From Paragorgia papillata (taxonomy: Eukaryota; Cnidaria; Anthozoa; Scleralcyonacea; Coralliidae): a stretch of 64,000 nt of DNA. The stretch's first letter is position 1. Each line of letters opens with the position of its first letter. Positions 20,817 through 32,628 of the stretch are shown here, piece by piece. Where the stretch lies: positions 992,001 to 1,056,000 of the forward strand of contig JAWNZC010000222.1 of assembly GCA_035771165.1 (NCBI GenBank). The letters run 5' to 3'. Position numbers and translations under genes: made by a program. A model generated the notes under the pieces. That model did not search any database. It was given only the letters and a program-made list of their open reading frames with translations, and had not been told where the DNA came from.

Positions 20817-22390
20817 ACTTCGTTTATAAGTCGTCCTCAATTCATAGACAACTGCTCTAACTGTTTATATATTTTTTCTCCATATAGAACAGGTGGATAA
20901 TTAATCTAAATAAAACTATTATTACACGATATTAATATTTCAGAATATAAGATATTTTGTCTAGATTCTAAGACGGGTTGAAGAACCAGGAATAATCATT
21001 GTCAATTCAGAGTGTTCATTCTATTCACACACAGTGTATTACTTGACTGCAGCCATAAGAAGCTTTGGCCACTGAATGTTAAATTCATCTTTAATATTTC
21101 ACTCTTAAAGCTCCGTCATCACTTGCACGCCACTGCAGTTGAAACTGTTAATCGTTCATCCCAATTTTCAAAATAGCATTTTTCACCAGCTTGGACATTC
21201 ATTGTTGGTCTCGTCTCTGAGTCTTGTCTGGTGACTTCACCGACTTTATCATTGTAAGATGATAATTGTTGATCTGCTGGTCCGGCTGGTTAATAGCAAC
21301 ACAGTAGCTTGCATTCAATGAACACCACATTTCACGTCAGTTGCATTCTAGAACAAGGTAAAATTCTTGTATGAGCATCAAGGTTACCTCAGCAACCAAT
21401 CACAGCGCGTGATTTTCCCGGAAGTAACCCGTGCCATAAAATAAACGACATTAAAACATTTTCACTGCGCTTTAACGAAGAGAAACACTGTACCTTTAAC
21501 TTTGTGGTTCAATAGAAAGAGAGGTTTTTGACGGAAATACCACACCATCCAAAGGAAGACGTAATCTTAATATCAATATTAAAAAAATAATATTGATAAG
21601 TATAATAATTGATAAATTATTATTGGGGGGGGGGGGGTGTTAGTAAATATTTCACAGATAGACGCCATTTTATTTTCAGTTAACACTGCACTTGGCTCTA
21701 AACTCAATCATATTAGTTTTCTGTTAACATTCAATAATACATTTTGATTGTACTTACTTTCTGGTGCCATCAGACATGTCTAAAGCGGCCACAAAACCGC
21801 TTATGCCAGGGAACCCGACCTGTACCAGTACATTGGTACATTTCACTCAGTAAATCGCAATATTAGCTTGATAATTAATAGTTAACTACTAATCTATTCT
21901 CTAGCTATAATATTTAACCAGTTGTGTTACGAGCGCGAGAAAGAGATTGGCCGCGTTTGCTGCAGGACTTAATATTGCACAAACAAAGTAAATATAAACC
22001 ATTGCACCAACCTATAGCGCAAGAAGTTATCGTTAACAATCAGTTGACATCCATCCATTGCGTACTTTCAATAATAGTTCATATATTTCAGCTCTGCGAC
22101 CAACGTTGGAATTCTCAAATAATATCATTATAGCTGTTTTGTCAGACTCATCTGCAATTTAAAGAATTTGAATGAATGAAGACGCTAACGGACAAATATT
22201 TAATTCCCTCTCTCGGATCTAAAATTACAGTATCTTTAATGCATTTTATCAGCAGTTTGACTCTAATTGTACTTACAACAAAGCTTCTGCATTAGTCACC
22301 CACACAGCATACGATTAAGGACTCGAACACAGCTAACTCTATCAACAGCTTGTGGTCGATATTCTTGCACCAATGGCCGCGGTATGAACA
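20817..22390. other. No recognised gene; poly-G run at 21625-21637
   Basis: Mixed AT-rich sequence with a 13-G homopolymer. A 69-codon frame at 21924 has no motif. Confidence 0.5.
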
Positions 22391-22394
22391 CCAT

Positions 22395-23050
22395 CAGTTT
22401 AAACTAAGAGGTTGAAGAACAGCCAGTTGCACTCTAGGGTCATTAGACCAACAGTCTCATTTAGGAATCTGAACATTCTGGATTTCTGGATGACATCGTA
22501 AAAGTTTCAGTGCATGGTGCATTGTCAGGTGAGGGAGTGTCAGTGTAGCAATTCAGCTGAGTTGCTGTAGTAGACAACAGCTCTGGTTAGCTCGTATTGA
22601 TCCAGTCAGCAGCATGGTAAAGCTGAAATAAAGCAAGTCTGTTAGCTTCTGTAAAAAGTCTCGCGAGGTGGTCTCAGTCTGGCTAGGTTTGGAAACAAGG
22701 CTGCTGGAGAGAACGACGAACAGGCGTCATCATCAAGTTGTTACGGACAAAGCTCAGCAGAAGATACGTTGCCAGAGGGAACAGAGAAACATTGCCATCC
22801 TGAAGTGAAGGTCAACTGTGGTTCGTAATAACTTTCGTTTGTTCGCATGGACACCATCATTGTCTAAAGTAGGGATGTCCAAGTATAGCCAGTTGCATTC
22901 TAGGCTCATCAGCGCCATTTGAAAGTCTCAAGATTCTGGATGTGTTTCATCGTGTGGGTAGTTCCACACACAGAAATTGAATTGAAGTACACCAAATTTC
23001 GACTGCCATAGAAGTTTCAGTGCATGGTCCACTGTCAAGGGACAGCTCCC
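22395..23050 (+). repeat. Two diverged copies of an unidentified dispersed sequence
   Basis: AGCCAGTTGCACTCTAGG with GAAGTTTCAGTGCATGGT-like text at 22420-22525 is repeated as AGCCAGTTGCATTCTAGG and AGTTTCAGTGCATGGTCC at 22900-23030. It is not coding in any frame and is of unknown nature. Confidence 0.5.
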
Positions 23051-23089
23051 AGTTTTAAAGACATTCCAGTACAAATATTAGTTAATTGT

Positions 23090-23285
23090 AAAAGCCATAT
23101 TTTTTTTCAGCAAATAAGCACTAATACTTTTTCTTTATTTTTTGTATTTATCTTTTGTATTTATATTTTTTGTATTTTTTAGTATTTTTGTTGTTGTTGT
23201 TTTCTCCCCTTTAGTCACTTCATATTCTTTTTTTTTATTCTTTTTTTCTCTTTTTTTTTTTTTGGGAGTTATTTTCTTTTCCTAG
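23090..23285 (+). repeat. T-rich low-complexity tract
   Basis: Runs of T with GTATTTT and GTTGTTGTT blocks. Confidence 0.75.
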
Positions 23286-23900
23286 TGCTTTTCTTAAAAC
23301 ATATTCCTATTCATTTACAACATGAAGACATTTACACGAAGTCTTATTTCCACACGACACCAGAAAATGTTCTATTCCAGTTATCAAACGCGTATCATTG
23401 TTCGAGTACAAAAAGCAACCAGGTTTGGTTTTCACAGTAAACTAAGAACTCTCTGTTGAGAATAATGCAACGCAATTTCATTTTATTTTCACAAACACAA
23501 GTAGACGGTCATTTGATGCTGCATGGAAATGCCGGAATAATAAAATATGGTTTACAATTAAAAAACAACTTCAATTTCCGACACTATTAACTAGATAGAA
23601 CTTCATTTGGTGTCGTGTAACATTGGTAGTGGCTTTCTTACATGCATTTCTCTCGCACATGCAATGCAATATTCTTTTAATATCGACGTTCATTGCGTGC
23701 GAGAAACTTGCAAGATCAAGCGTATATGGCTAGCAACATGCTTTCGACAACAAAACTGTTGTATCGAAGACTGCAGTACTGCTTCCATGTGCTACGTTTT
23801 AAAACTACATAATATAAGACTAGCTTTTTTTTCTTTTTCTAAATTTTTTAAATCTTTTTTCTAACTGTCGCCTGTGACACTATTCTTAAACTTACAACTT
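23286..23900. other. No recognised gene
   Basis: An 85-codon frame at 23607 (+) has no recognisable domain. No repeat was seen. Confidence 0.45.
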
Positions 23901-23904
23901 TGGC

Positions 23905-25470
23905 ATTTCAGTAGCTCAATGATTAAAACATGCATTACTGGATGATGGTGAACAGGAGATTACAAATGGTGAAATATGTAACCTTCGCCTACCATATGAT
24001 TTTCAGTAGCTCAATGGTTAGAGCATGCATTACCGGATGATGGTGAAATATGCAACCTTCGCCTACCATAGGATTTTCAGTAGCTCAATGGTTAGAGCAT
24101 GCATTATTGGATGATGGTGAACAGGAGATTACAGATGGTGAAATATGCAACCTTCGCCTACCATATGATTTTCAGTAGCTCAATGGTTAGAGCATGCATT
24201 GGTGGATGATGGTGAACAGAAGATTACAGATGGTGAAATATGTAACCTTCGCCTACCATATGATTTTCAGTAGCTCAATGGTTAGAGCATGCATTACTGG
24301 ATGATGGTGAACAGAAGATTACAGATGGTGAAATATGCAACCTTCGCCTACCATATGATTTTCAGTAGCTCAATAGTTAGAGCATGCATTATTGGATGAT
24401 GGTGGACAGAAGATTACAGATGGTGAAATATGCAACCTTCGCCTACCATATGATTTTCAGTTGCTCAATGGTTAGAGCATGCATTACTGGATGATGGTGG
24501 ACAGAAGATTACAAATGGTGAAACATGTAACCTTCGCCTACCATATGATTTTCAGTAGCTCAATGGTTAGAGCATGTTACTGGATAATGGTAATGAGAAG
24601 ATTACAGATTGTTTAATGTGCGACCTTCGCTTACCGACTTCCGGATGATGGTGAACAGAAGATTACAGATGGCGAAATATGTAACCTTCGCGTTCCATAT
24701 GATTTGCAGTAAATCAATGAGTTAGTGTTGAAAGACAAAACTTTTGTTTGGTTCCGTTTAAAAAGACAAAACTTTTGTTTGGTTCCGTTTAAAACGTTTT
24801 TATGTTTGCATCACATGTTTGAGGGGAAAACCAGCAAACATTTGAAAGTTCCTTTTGGCATTTCAGTAGCTCAATGGTTAGAGCATGCATTACTGGATGA
24901 TGGTGGACAGAAGATTACAGATGGTGAAATATGCAACGTTCGCCTACCATATGATTTTCAGTAGCTCAATGGTTAGAGCATGCATTACTGGATGATGGTG
25001 AACAGAAGATTACAAATGGTGAAATATGCAACCTTCGCCTACCATATGATTTTCAGTAGCTCAATGGTTAGAGCATGCATTATTGGATGATGGTGGACAG
25101 AAGATTACAGATGGTGAAATATGCAACGTTCGCCTACCATATGATTTTCAGTTGCTCAATGGTTAGAGCATGCATTACTGGATGATGGTGAACAGAAGAT
25201 TACAAATGGTGAAACATGTAACCTTCACCTACCATATGATTTTCAGTAGCTCAATGGTTAGAGCATGTTACTGGATAATGGTAATGAGAAGATTACAGAT
25301 TGTTTAATGTGCGACCTTCGCTTACCGACTTCCGGATGATGGTGAACAGAAGATTACAGATGGTGAAATATGTAACCTTCGCTTACCATATGATATGCAG
25401 TAGATCAATGGTTAGAGCATGTTACTGGATAGTGAGAAGATTACAGATCGTTTAGTGTGTAACCTTACCG
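23905..25470 (+). repeat. ~95-bp satellite with a tRNA A-box
   Basis: About 14 units of TTTCAGTAGCTCAATGGTTA, GAGCATGCATTACTGGATGA, an ACAGAAGATTACAGATGGTG part and CAACCTTCGCCTACCATATG. The TAGCTCAATGGTTAGAGC core matches a tRNA D-arm and the RNA polymerase III A-box, but no B-box (GGTTCGAATCC) is present. Some units lose 22 bp between two GATGGTGAA copies. A 130-bp unrelated insert occurs at 24725-24860, and the block 24455-24720 recurs at 25150-25420, showing higher-order duplication. Confidence 0.8.
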
Positions 25471-25861
25471 TACCAAGCGATTTTAAAAAGGCTAAAACGT
25501 AGCGGATTATTTCAGTTCAACATATTTACCATATTTACCAGCAACTAGGCGTTGACATCAAAAGCATCTTCTAAAACAAACCATCGATGAAACTGCAAGG
25601 AAGACTGATGCGAAATATTTTGCATATTTCCAGGACCTATATAGAATAATCAACTTCAAAAAACAACATTAACGGACACTTACATTAACTGCAGATGGAC
25701 ACGGTACACCTCGAAGCGGACTTGTTAATAACAAATTAATACAATGTTATGTTCAGACAAAGCAACCCAGAAAATGGTTTAGATCTTTTCTTTTTTTTAA
25801 ACTGTGTTTTCCATGAATTAGTTTTTCGTGCATGTGTTTAAATTAATATATTCAACTTGTT

Positions 25862-27300
25862 TATAAGGACACACGATGTCCAGCTACTCTGGCCATATTC
25901 ATTGGTCATAATATATTTACTTTCTTTATAAGGACACACGATGTCCAGCTTACTCTGGCCATATTCATTGGTCATAAATTAATATACTCAATTTGTTTAT
26001 AAGGACACACGATGTCCAGCTACTCTGGCCATATTCATTGGTTATAAATTAATATACTCAATTTGTTTATAAGGACACACGATGTCCAGCTACTCTGGCC
26101 ATATTCATTGGTCATAAATTAATATACTCAATTTGTACAAGGACACACGATGTCCAGCTACTCTGGCCATATTCATTGGTCATAAATTAATATATTCAAT
26201 TTGTTTATAAGGACACACGATGTCCAGCTACTCTGGCCATATTCATTGGTCATAAATTAATATACTCAATTTGTTTATAAGGACACACGATGTCCAGCTA
26301 CTCTGGCCATATTCATTGGTTATAAATTAATATATTCAATTTCTTTATAAGGACACACGATGTCCAGCTACTCTGGCCATATTCATTGGTCATAATATAT
26401 TAAATTTGTTTATGAGGACACACGATGTCCAGCTACTCTGGCCATATTCATTGGTCATAAATTGATATATTCAATTTGTTTATAAGGACACACGATGTCC
26501 AGCTTACTCTGGCCATATTCATTGGTCATAAATTAATATACTCAATTTGTTTATAAGGACACACGATGTCCAGCTTACTCTGGCCATATTCATTGGTCAT
26601 AAATTAATATACTCAATTTGTTTATAAGGACACACGATGTCCAGCTACTCTGGCCATATTCATTGGTTATAAATTAATATATTCAATTTCTTTATAAGGA
26701 CACACGATGTCCAGCTACTCTGGCCATATTCATTGGTCATAATATATTAAATTTGTTTATGAGGACACACGATGTCCAGCTACTCTGGCCATATTCATTG
26801 GTCATAAATTGATATATTCAATTTGTTTATAAGGACACACGATGTCCAGCTTACTCTGGCCATATTCATTGGTCATAAATTAATATACTCAATTTGTTTA
26901 TAAGGACACACGATGTCCAGCTTACTCTGGCCATATTCATTGGTCATAAATTAATATACTCAATTTGTTTATAAGGACACACGATGTCCAGCTACTCTTG
27001 CCATATTCATTGGTTATAAATTAATATATTCAATTTGTTTATAAGGACACACGACGTCCAGCTACTCTGGCCATATTCATTGGTCCATCAATTAATAAAT
27101 TCAATTTGTTTACGAGGACACACGATGTCCAGCTACTCTGGCCATATTCATTGGTCATAAATTAATATACTCAATTTGTTTAAGAGGACACACGATGTCC
27201 AGCTACTCTGGCCATATTCACTGGTCAAAAATAACAAATTATAAACTTGTTTATAAGGACATACGATGTCCGTCTATTCAAACCATATTCATACTGGTCA
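25862..27300 (+). repeat. ~70-bp satellite (GGACACACGATGTCC)
   Basis: About 20 units of 65-71 bp contain AAGGACACACGATGTCCAGC, TACTCTGGCCATATTCATTG and AAATTAATATACTCAATTTG. GGACA/TGTCC is a small palindrome in each unit. Variant order repeats with an offset of 347 bp (26344 versus 26691), a five-unit higher-order repeat. The outer units are more diverged. Confidence 0.9.
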
Positions 27301-27585
27301 TAAATTTTGACTAGCTCTATTCTACTAAAGTTTGTGTTATGTATTCTCTATTCATTTCACACAAATGGTTATTTATTTATTTCAATTCGAATACGAATTA
27401 TTACGTTTATATCAACGCCTCGTAAAATGAGGAGAGCTTTTCAAGGTTAAATGTTCTTAAGACGTTACGATATTCTCCGATTATTCAATGAATTTATTGC
27501 TAATGTTACTCTTCAATCTCTACTATATTCAACCGTCGCTTCATAGATGATTCCAACTGATATATTTATTAATACTTATTCCACG
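27301..27585. other. AT-rich spacer
   Basis: No feature was recognised between the satellite and the small minus-strand frame. Confidence 0.4.
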
Positions 27586-27744
27586 TCAACCGATCAACGT
27601 CGTCTCGCTCTCGTTCTTGCTGCTGATACCACTCTCAAAGTCTTGCACCAGGTCCTGCACCAGTTCCGGCAATCGCTCCACTTCTTCTCGGCTCAGATCT
27701 TCCCACTCCTCCATTCCAGGTCGTCCAGCGCTCAATCTCAGCAT
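27586..27744 (-). CDS. Possible 52-residue acidic ORF or exon
   Basis: Read on the minus strand, the frame starts ATGCTGAGATTGAGC and encodes a strongly acidic peptide with MEEWEDLSREEVERLPELVQ followed by a Ser/Glu-rich end. Its amphipathic, charge-patterned composition and GC content above the AT-rich flanks look coding. A TTTATGTAG before the start could equally be a splice acceptor, making it a terminal exon. The family is not recognised. A longer plus-strand frame over the same bases is probably its shadow. Confidence 0.3.
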   Translation of the reverse strand: MLRLSAGRPGMEEWEDLSREEVERLPELVQDLVQDFESGISSKNESETTLIG

Positions 27745-28550
27745 TTTACTCTACATAAATACTACAGTCTACTTATGAAATAGAAAACATTCAGCTATGT
27801 TTATCTAGCCCTATGCATATAATAGAAACACAAGAGAAAGTTAATCGAATGTGAACCCTCGCTTATTGCTCGGCGTTTACATCAATATTTTTTATTATAC
27901 TTGAAAACTTACTCGAATGTGTTTGCATTAAGCTATAAAAAGACAGCTACTCTATTTTTTCTATTTCTTTTGTAAAGTAAGCCATCGAAATATACCGCTG
28001 TGATATAGTCGCCATGTTTATACGATATCGTACAGACATGCATGCTATTTAAACCAATCACATGCAATGGACTTATTTTAAATAAAATGCATTACTACAA
28101 AATTATACTCAACTATATTCCTTTCGATTTCATTTCATTTGTATATTTTTGACATAATTAAAAAGATATATAGTTGATACTATGAATGCCTAGTTAATGT
28201 ATTGTTAGTATTTATGTAATCATGTATAGTTCGACGTTATTCCATCCGGGCAACTAACATAGTCGATTATTTAAATAATTCCAGTTGTTAAAATGTTGTG
28301 TGTTAAAATATAGTTCTCGGAAGAACTTTTACTGACAACTGGTTATGATTGCGCTATAGTTATGCAATCGTTGACGAATCCTGTATGCTTTCTATGTTGT
28401 GTCTATGTTGTTCATATTAAATTGGTGTTGCGAAGAAACTGGCGTCGCAAAATGCTTTGTTTTGCTTTGACTTTGCGACGCATATCTTACCATGCAAGTA
28501 AACCTTGAAATTTTCGTCTGAAATGCTCCTCGTTTCGTTTTAGGATCCGC
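27745..28550. other. AT-rich region upstream of the exon-like block
   Basis: It may contain promoter or intron sequence for the following exons. ATGCAAGTAAAC at 28493 could be a donor of an untranslated first exon. No firm call is possible. Confidence 0.3.
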
Positions 28551-28604
28551 CATGGCAAACCCAGTGGGAGTGGAATCTCCGGCCGCCGCATCTCGTTCCA
28601 CAAC
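28551..28604 (+). CDS. Candidate first coding exon, unrecognised gene
   Basis: TTTTAG acceptor precedes GATCCGCCATGG, a strong Kozak context. The short frame encodes MANPVGVESPAAASRSTT and ends at a GTAAGC donor in phase 0. It begins a series of exon-like segments on the plus strand to 32830. The protein family is not recognised. Confidence 0.35.
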
Positions 28605-28732
28605 AGTAAGCCCCAGGCCAGACGTCGTATTTTTCATGTGCCGTATTAAATTCCTGTTTGGGTCGACTGAAAAATTGTGCTGTTGAGTTTATTTAAAGGG
28701 GTAAGGGTAAACAGGATGAAACTTTCTTTCTG

Positions 28733-28812
28733 ATGCAGGAATTTATGTGGTACGCTTTTAAAAGAACTGTGGTCCAATTGAGAAAGAACCACAAAAATTT
28801 AATTTTATACCC
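28733..28812 (+). repeat. Dispersed direct repeat pair (second copy 29297-29378)
   Basis: CAGGAATTTATGTGGTACGC and GAACTGTGGTCCAATTGAG are shared with 29297-29378, with small indels. Both lie in probable introns. Confidence 0.7.
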
Positions 28813-29846
28813 ACACGTGAATGTAAAGGAAAGGTGAGGTAAGGCTGACTAAAGTTTTCATTTCACCCATTTTCATTTTATCTGTGATCGGCTTTATGAC
28901 CAGAATAATCAAACTTTTTGCCATGAAATGACTGATTTATGAACAATGCCTAAATAAAATCGAATACTTGAGATGAATAATCACAGTTTTTAATGAAAAA
29001 ATATTATATCCGCTCGTGAACTAGAAGGCATGACGAAAGTTTCGAACGTTAACTAACTAATTAAGATGTCTTGTATCGATCATTCCATTGAATTATTAAA
29101 TATATCCATATTTACAGCAAGAATATACGCGATCATCCCGTGATTTCAGTTCATATGCCGTTCACACGCATTCATTGTTCAGATTTCTTGAAAAGCCCCT
29201 GTTGTAATATGTTGTGACAAATTCACAACTACTAGCAAAGTTCACAAAGTTTTTGAATTTTGTATAGAAGGAGTTTTCATCAATAAACCATTTGAAGGCA
29301 GGAATTTATGTGGTACGCTTTTAAGAGAACTGTGGTCCAATTGAGGAAGAACATCCACAAAAATTTAATTTTATACCGACACTGCAGCCGTTTTAGCAAG
29401 AACTGGAGCGTCTTGAAAGTCGTTAAATAAGCTTAAACATGAAATACGGCAGGTTAATTGACCACGTCGTCTTTTAAATGCATTGCTTTTCAACGTTTTT
29501 AAGGCGGCGTCGTCGAGTCACTGGTCGAGATAGCCTCGTCGTAGATCTTCAAGTCCCTATATTATTTAAATGTTTGTCCACGTCAGTTGACTATGATGTG
29601 CACGTCATATATATTTAAATTATCAGAATAGTACAAATTAAAAATAACACAAGAAATGACATAATCAAAACATGTTTTCTCCCAAGACGATCTGAAATCA
29701 CAAACCCAACTGAACTCAGAACTTTTAAATAAAACATGTTAACCCAGAAATATGACTTTTAATGATCATGTAAAACTTCTTCAAGAAACGCAAACATAAT
29801 CGGAAATACGACAACACATTTTTCTAAGAAACTCTTTTCTTTTTAG

Positions 29847-29982
29847 CTGAACAGAGATGGTGTGATTCCGGAGGCCGACTGGGCCTACATCTGGATGGCA
29901 CTGGTCACTCCTACGTGGCCATCCTGTAGAATGCAAGCGTCGTGCCATCCAGCACCTCCTAAAGGTCGAGCGTGAGGTCGAG
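29847..29982 (+). pseudogene. Candidate exon with a frame break
   Basis: The acceptor TTCTTTTTAG and donor GAG|GTAATT are good. One frame reads LGLHLDGTGHSYVAIL and then hits a stop; the next frame continues VECKRRAIQHLLKVEREVE to the donor. The break at the TGTAGAATG position suggests a single-base indel, whether a real mutation or an assembly error. Confidence 0.35.
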
Positions 29983-30142
29983 GTAATTGTTTTTTTTAAT
30001 ATCTTTTATAGTTTCTCTTTTTCCATCGTTGTGATAATAGCAGTGCATTAGTAAAACTAAAGAGATGAATATATAAGCAGCCAGTAAGTTTACATTGCTG
30101 TAACTTTATTCATCACAAACTATTGTTTTTCTTTCTTTAAAG

Positions 30143-30289
30143 TTGGCCTCCCCATTCTTGCCCTTCGACTGGAGCTCGCTCGTCGGAAGGGCAAGAGCTC
30201 TGTTCGGCGAGGATTTTCTGCCCTTCCTTGGTGGTGCTAAGCGGAGCCATTGCAGGGTTCCACTACAGCAAAGTACTTAGCCATCATTG
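30143..30289 (+). CDS. Candidate exon, unrecognised
   Basis: Acceptor CTTTAAAG and donor ATTG|GTAAGTAG bound a GC-rich segment in AT-rich surroundings. One frame gives LASPFLPFDWSSLVGRARAL and FGEDFLPFLGGAKRS before continuing to the donor region. The frame relation to the neighbouring exons is unresolved. Confidence 0.3.
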
Positions 30290-30401
30290 GTAAGTAGATA
30301 ATGTATAAATAACTACATTATACGTATCAATTAAAAATACTTTTTAGAGTAACACAAGCATGTTTGAACCAAACTAAAATTTCAATTCACGTTTATTTCA
30401 G

Positions 30402-30687
30402 GTTGTTGCCCAATTATCATGGCGTTCGGGTGACCAACATTACCATCTTGCTCCCCATAATTAGCCACCTTATGGGGAGTCGTCAGTTGGGTCCCGTAAC
30501 GCCGGTACGGTTTCATCAACTCCGTGTTGGCGTCCACGACCATACCATTCTGCTGGGACCGCCCCGAAGAACTCAAGCTGGTGAAGGGGGCGGTCCAGTC
30601 ATTGGAGCGTGGACAACTAATCTGGAGTGGTAAAGGAGCCCTCACTTCCTTAGTTATTGGCTTGGATAGACCAGAGGAAGTAGCGGG
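30402..30687 (+). CDS. Candidate exon with coding-like 3' part
   Basis: The acceptor is TTTATTTCAG and the donor GCGGG|GTAAGAAA. From 30500 to the donor one frame is open and looks coding: RRYGFINSVLASTTIPF, then WDRPEELKLVKGAVQSLERG and later ALTSLVIGLDRPEEVA. A stop lies just upstream (TAA 30497-30499), so the first 95 bp are in another frame or contain an indel. Family not recognised. Confidence 0.4.
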
Positions 30688-31249
30688 GTAAGAAATTCAA
30701 ACATATGATCACCAGCGAGAGCTGAGCGTGAAGCTCGAGTAACAGAATTTTATAGTTTTTAACCATCTTAAACGTTTTATGCTCTACTACTTCGTATTGA
30801 GCTCTCTAAAGTACCTGTGTCGCAACTCGTGCGTATGTATATATAAGAAAATTATATTTGGAAGAACACTTGAAATGACAAAGTAACATCTTTTTCAGTT
30901 TTTTCCTTTCCTTGCTTCGTTCGAGGTATTTCAGTTTGTTTGATATGTACACGCATCATATATATATTGTTTGTGACGTCACATGTGCATAATCAGTTAT
31001 CGGAGAAGGTTATATCCTGCTTATTATTAAAGCAAAGTTACTTTCAAGAAAGCGTGTGATGTGTTTCTCGCAACATCAAACATGTAGAATTTCAAGTGAT
31101 TATGTTTGTTTGATATTTTGCATAAACTAAAGCACAGCATTATAACACAGCTCGATTACGATCATCAGAAATTTTACACCTTTACAATTTACGTGTTTTG
31201 GTTTATTTTCATATTTTGGAAGTTTAAATAACACTATACTTTTCTTTAG

Positions 31250-31492
31250 CTCCTTCGAGATGGCCGTACCGTACCGATCCTCTTCCGGGTGAGAGAAGGC
31301 GCTGTGTCAAGTTCGGAGGCCATTCAATATGTCATGTCAGTGGTTTCCCCGCAGTGTCTTCTCGACATCGTCAAGATGGGCCAGCGAATTACAAAGGACA
31401 AGATCATGGAACTGACACTCGATGGCTTGCACCCGGACCTCCCAGTTCATCTGCGTCAAAAGCTTGCCCTCCTGTCACTCGTATGTCTTGAG
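31250..31492 (+). CDS. Candidate 81-codon exon, best of the gene
   Basis: Acceptor TTTTCTTTAG and donor GAG|GTAAGAAC enclose a 243-bp segment open from end to end in phase 0. It encodes LLRDGRTVPILFRVREGAVS, then SEAIQYVMSVVSPQCLLDI and later LDGLHPDLPVHLRQKLALL. Codon choice is GC-rich at third positions against AT-rich introns. No known domain was recognised. Confidence 0.5.
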
Positions 31493-31550
31493 GTAAGAAC
31501 TGACCAACATTATATTAATCTTAAAACAATATGTTGTCATGTTGGAGTAG

Positions 31551-31706
31551 ATCTGCTGCATACCAAGCTTTTTGTTAGATTCGTTTAAACTTCTGTTTGG
31601 TGACGATATCGTGCATCACATTGTTGAAGAAATGAATCGATACGTGGCGGCGAGCAACAGAAGCTTTCAGGAAACCCACAAAGGCTCGAAAAACCAACGG
31701 CAGTGA
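31551..31706 (+). pseudogene. PiggyBac-like transposase scrap
   Basis: The frame contains LLDSFKLLFGDDIVHHIVEE then MNRYVAASNRSFQETHKG and stops. A F..LF.DD....IV.E.NRY string is characteristic of the start of the DDE_Tnp_1_7 (PiggyBac) domain. Only about 40 residues are present, with no catalytic aspartates visible, and it follows directly on the 31250 exon. It may be a real exon of a PiggyBac-derived gene or a transposon scrap. The match is short, so moderate-to-low certainty. Confidence 0.35.
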
Positions 31707-31734
31707 TAGCAAACGAGCTGAGATACGAGTGTCC

Positions 31735-31975
31735 TCACTGTGGTGTTGCATTGTGCAAAGATCTTGCTTTCTTTTTTATCATAGTCAACTTTGATAACAC
31801 TAAAACATTTCTTTTGACTTATTTTGTATATAGTAAAGATTCTGTCAAGTAAGTTAATATGTATTTTGATGTATTTGTATTTGACAAATCAAATATAGCT
31901 ATTGTCCATGGCGGCAAATGTGAAAAGCTTATTACAAAACAAAATTTCTAGCGTGATTACGCTTGTTTCAAACCG
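31735..31975 (+). repeat. ~225-bp direct repeat, copy 1
   Basis: GTGGTGTTGCATTGTGCAAA through GACAAATCAAATATAGCT to TTTCTAGCGTGATTACGCTT recurs at 33852-34075 with few changes. It is a recent duplication or a dispersed element. Confidence 0.85.
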
Positions 31976-32300
31976 TGTTCGATAAAGCAGTGTACCAGGA
32001 GTGTGTGAATTCAGTGCATGTTTAAATTATTTTGTTTTTCTTGTGTACAGTGTGTTAATTATCATTTTTTAAAAATTATTTACTCGTATGTGTATTTCAT
32101 TTATTATTTATTCATTTATAGTTCAGCAACTTAAGTTCAGTCTTTGAAAAAATGGATCTTCAATGTGGCGTTTCCCCTGGCAGATGGCAAGCTATTGTTT
32201 TTTGACAAGAGTTATTTCTTCCATTCTAAAATATGTTCGTTCTTCAGAATTGGCGTTAGAATTAATTAAATCGTGCGGTAACTAGTTCAGTCTTTGAACG

Positions 32301-32473
32301 ATGTCAGACCTATTGATCGGACAACGCAATACAGGTAAAGTATTTTATATTGTTAATGGTGGCGGCCGGAACTTGGTGGTCTCGAATTTTTCAATCGAGG
32401 CCATAGCACTGGTCAAGTTCCCTCACATCAGCGGCTTCGTGGCCGCTTTAGAGCTGGCAAATGGAACAAGAAA
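32301..32473 (+). CDS. Candidate exon starting MSDLLIGQRNTG, unrecognised
   Basis: ATG at 32301 opens a 58-codon frame: MSDLLIGQRNTGKVFYIVNG, then SNFSIEAIALVKFPHISGF and ALELANGTRK, ending at an AAA|GTAAGT donor in phase 2. A further internal GTAAAG could be an alternative donor. It may be an internal exon of the gene starting at 28551 or a separate small gene. No family recognised. Confidence 0.4.
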
Positions 32474-32628
32474 GTAAGTCTAATCAAAATGTATGATTGA
32501 ATGTCAACAAAAAACTAATATGATTGAGTTTAGAGGCAAGTGCAGTGTTCAACTGAAAATGAAATATTGTCCATCTGAAATATTATTTACTAAAAAAATA
32601 ACCAAAAAAAAACACAAAACAAATGCAG

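Noticed and set aside
25862..27300. CRISPR-like array of palindromic repeats
   Set aside because: Units are tandem without unique spacers and the DNA is eukaryotic; it is a satellite.
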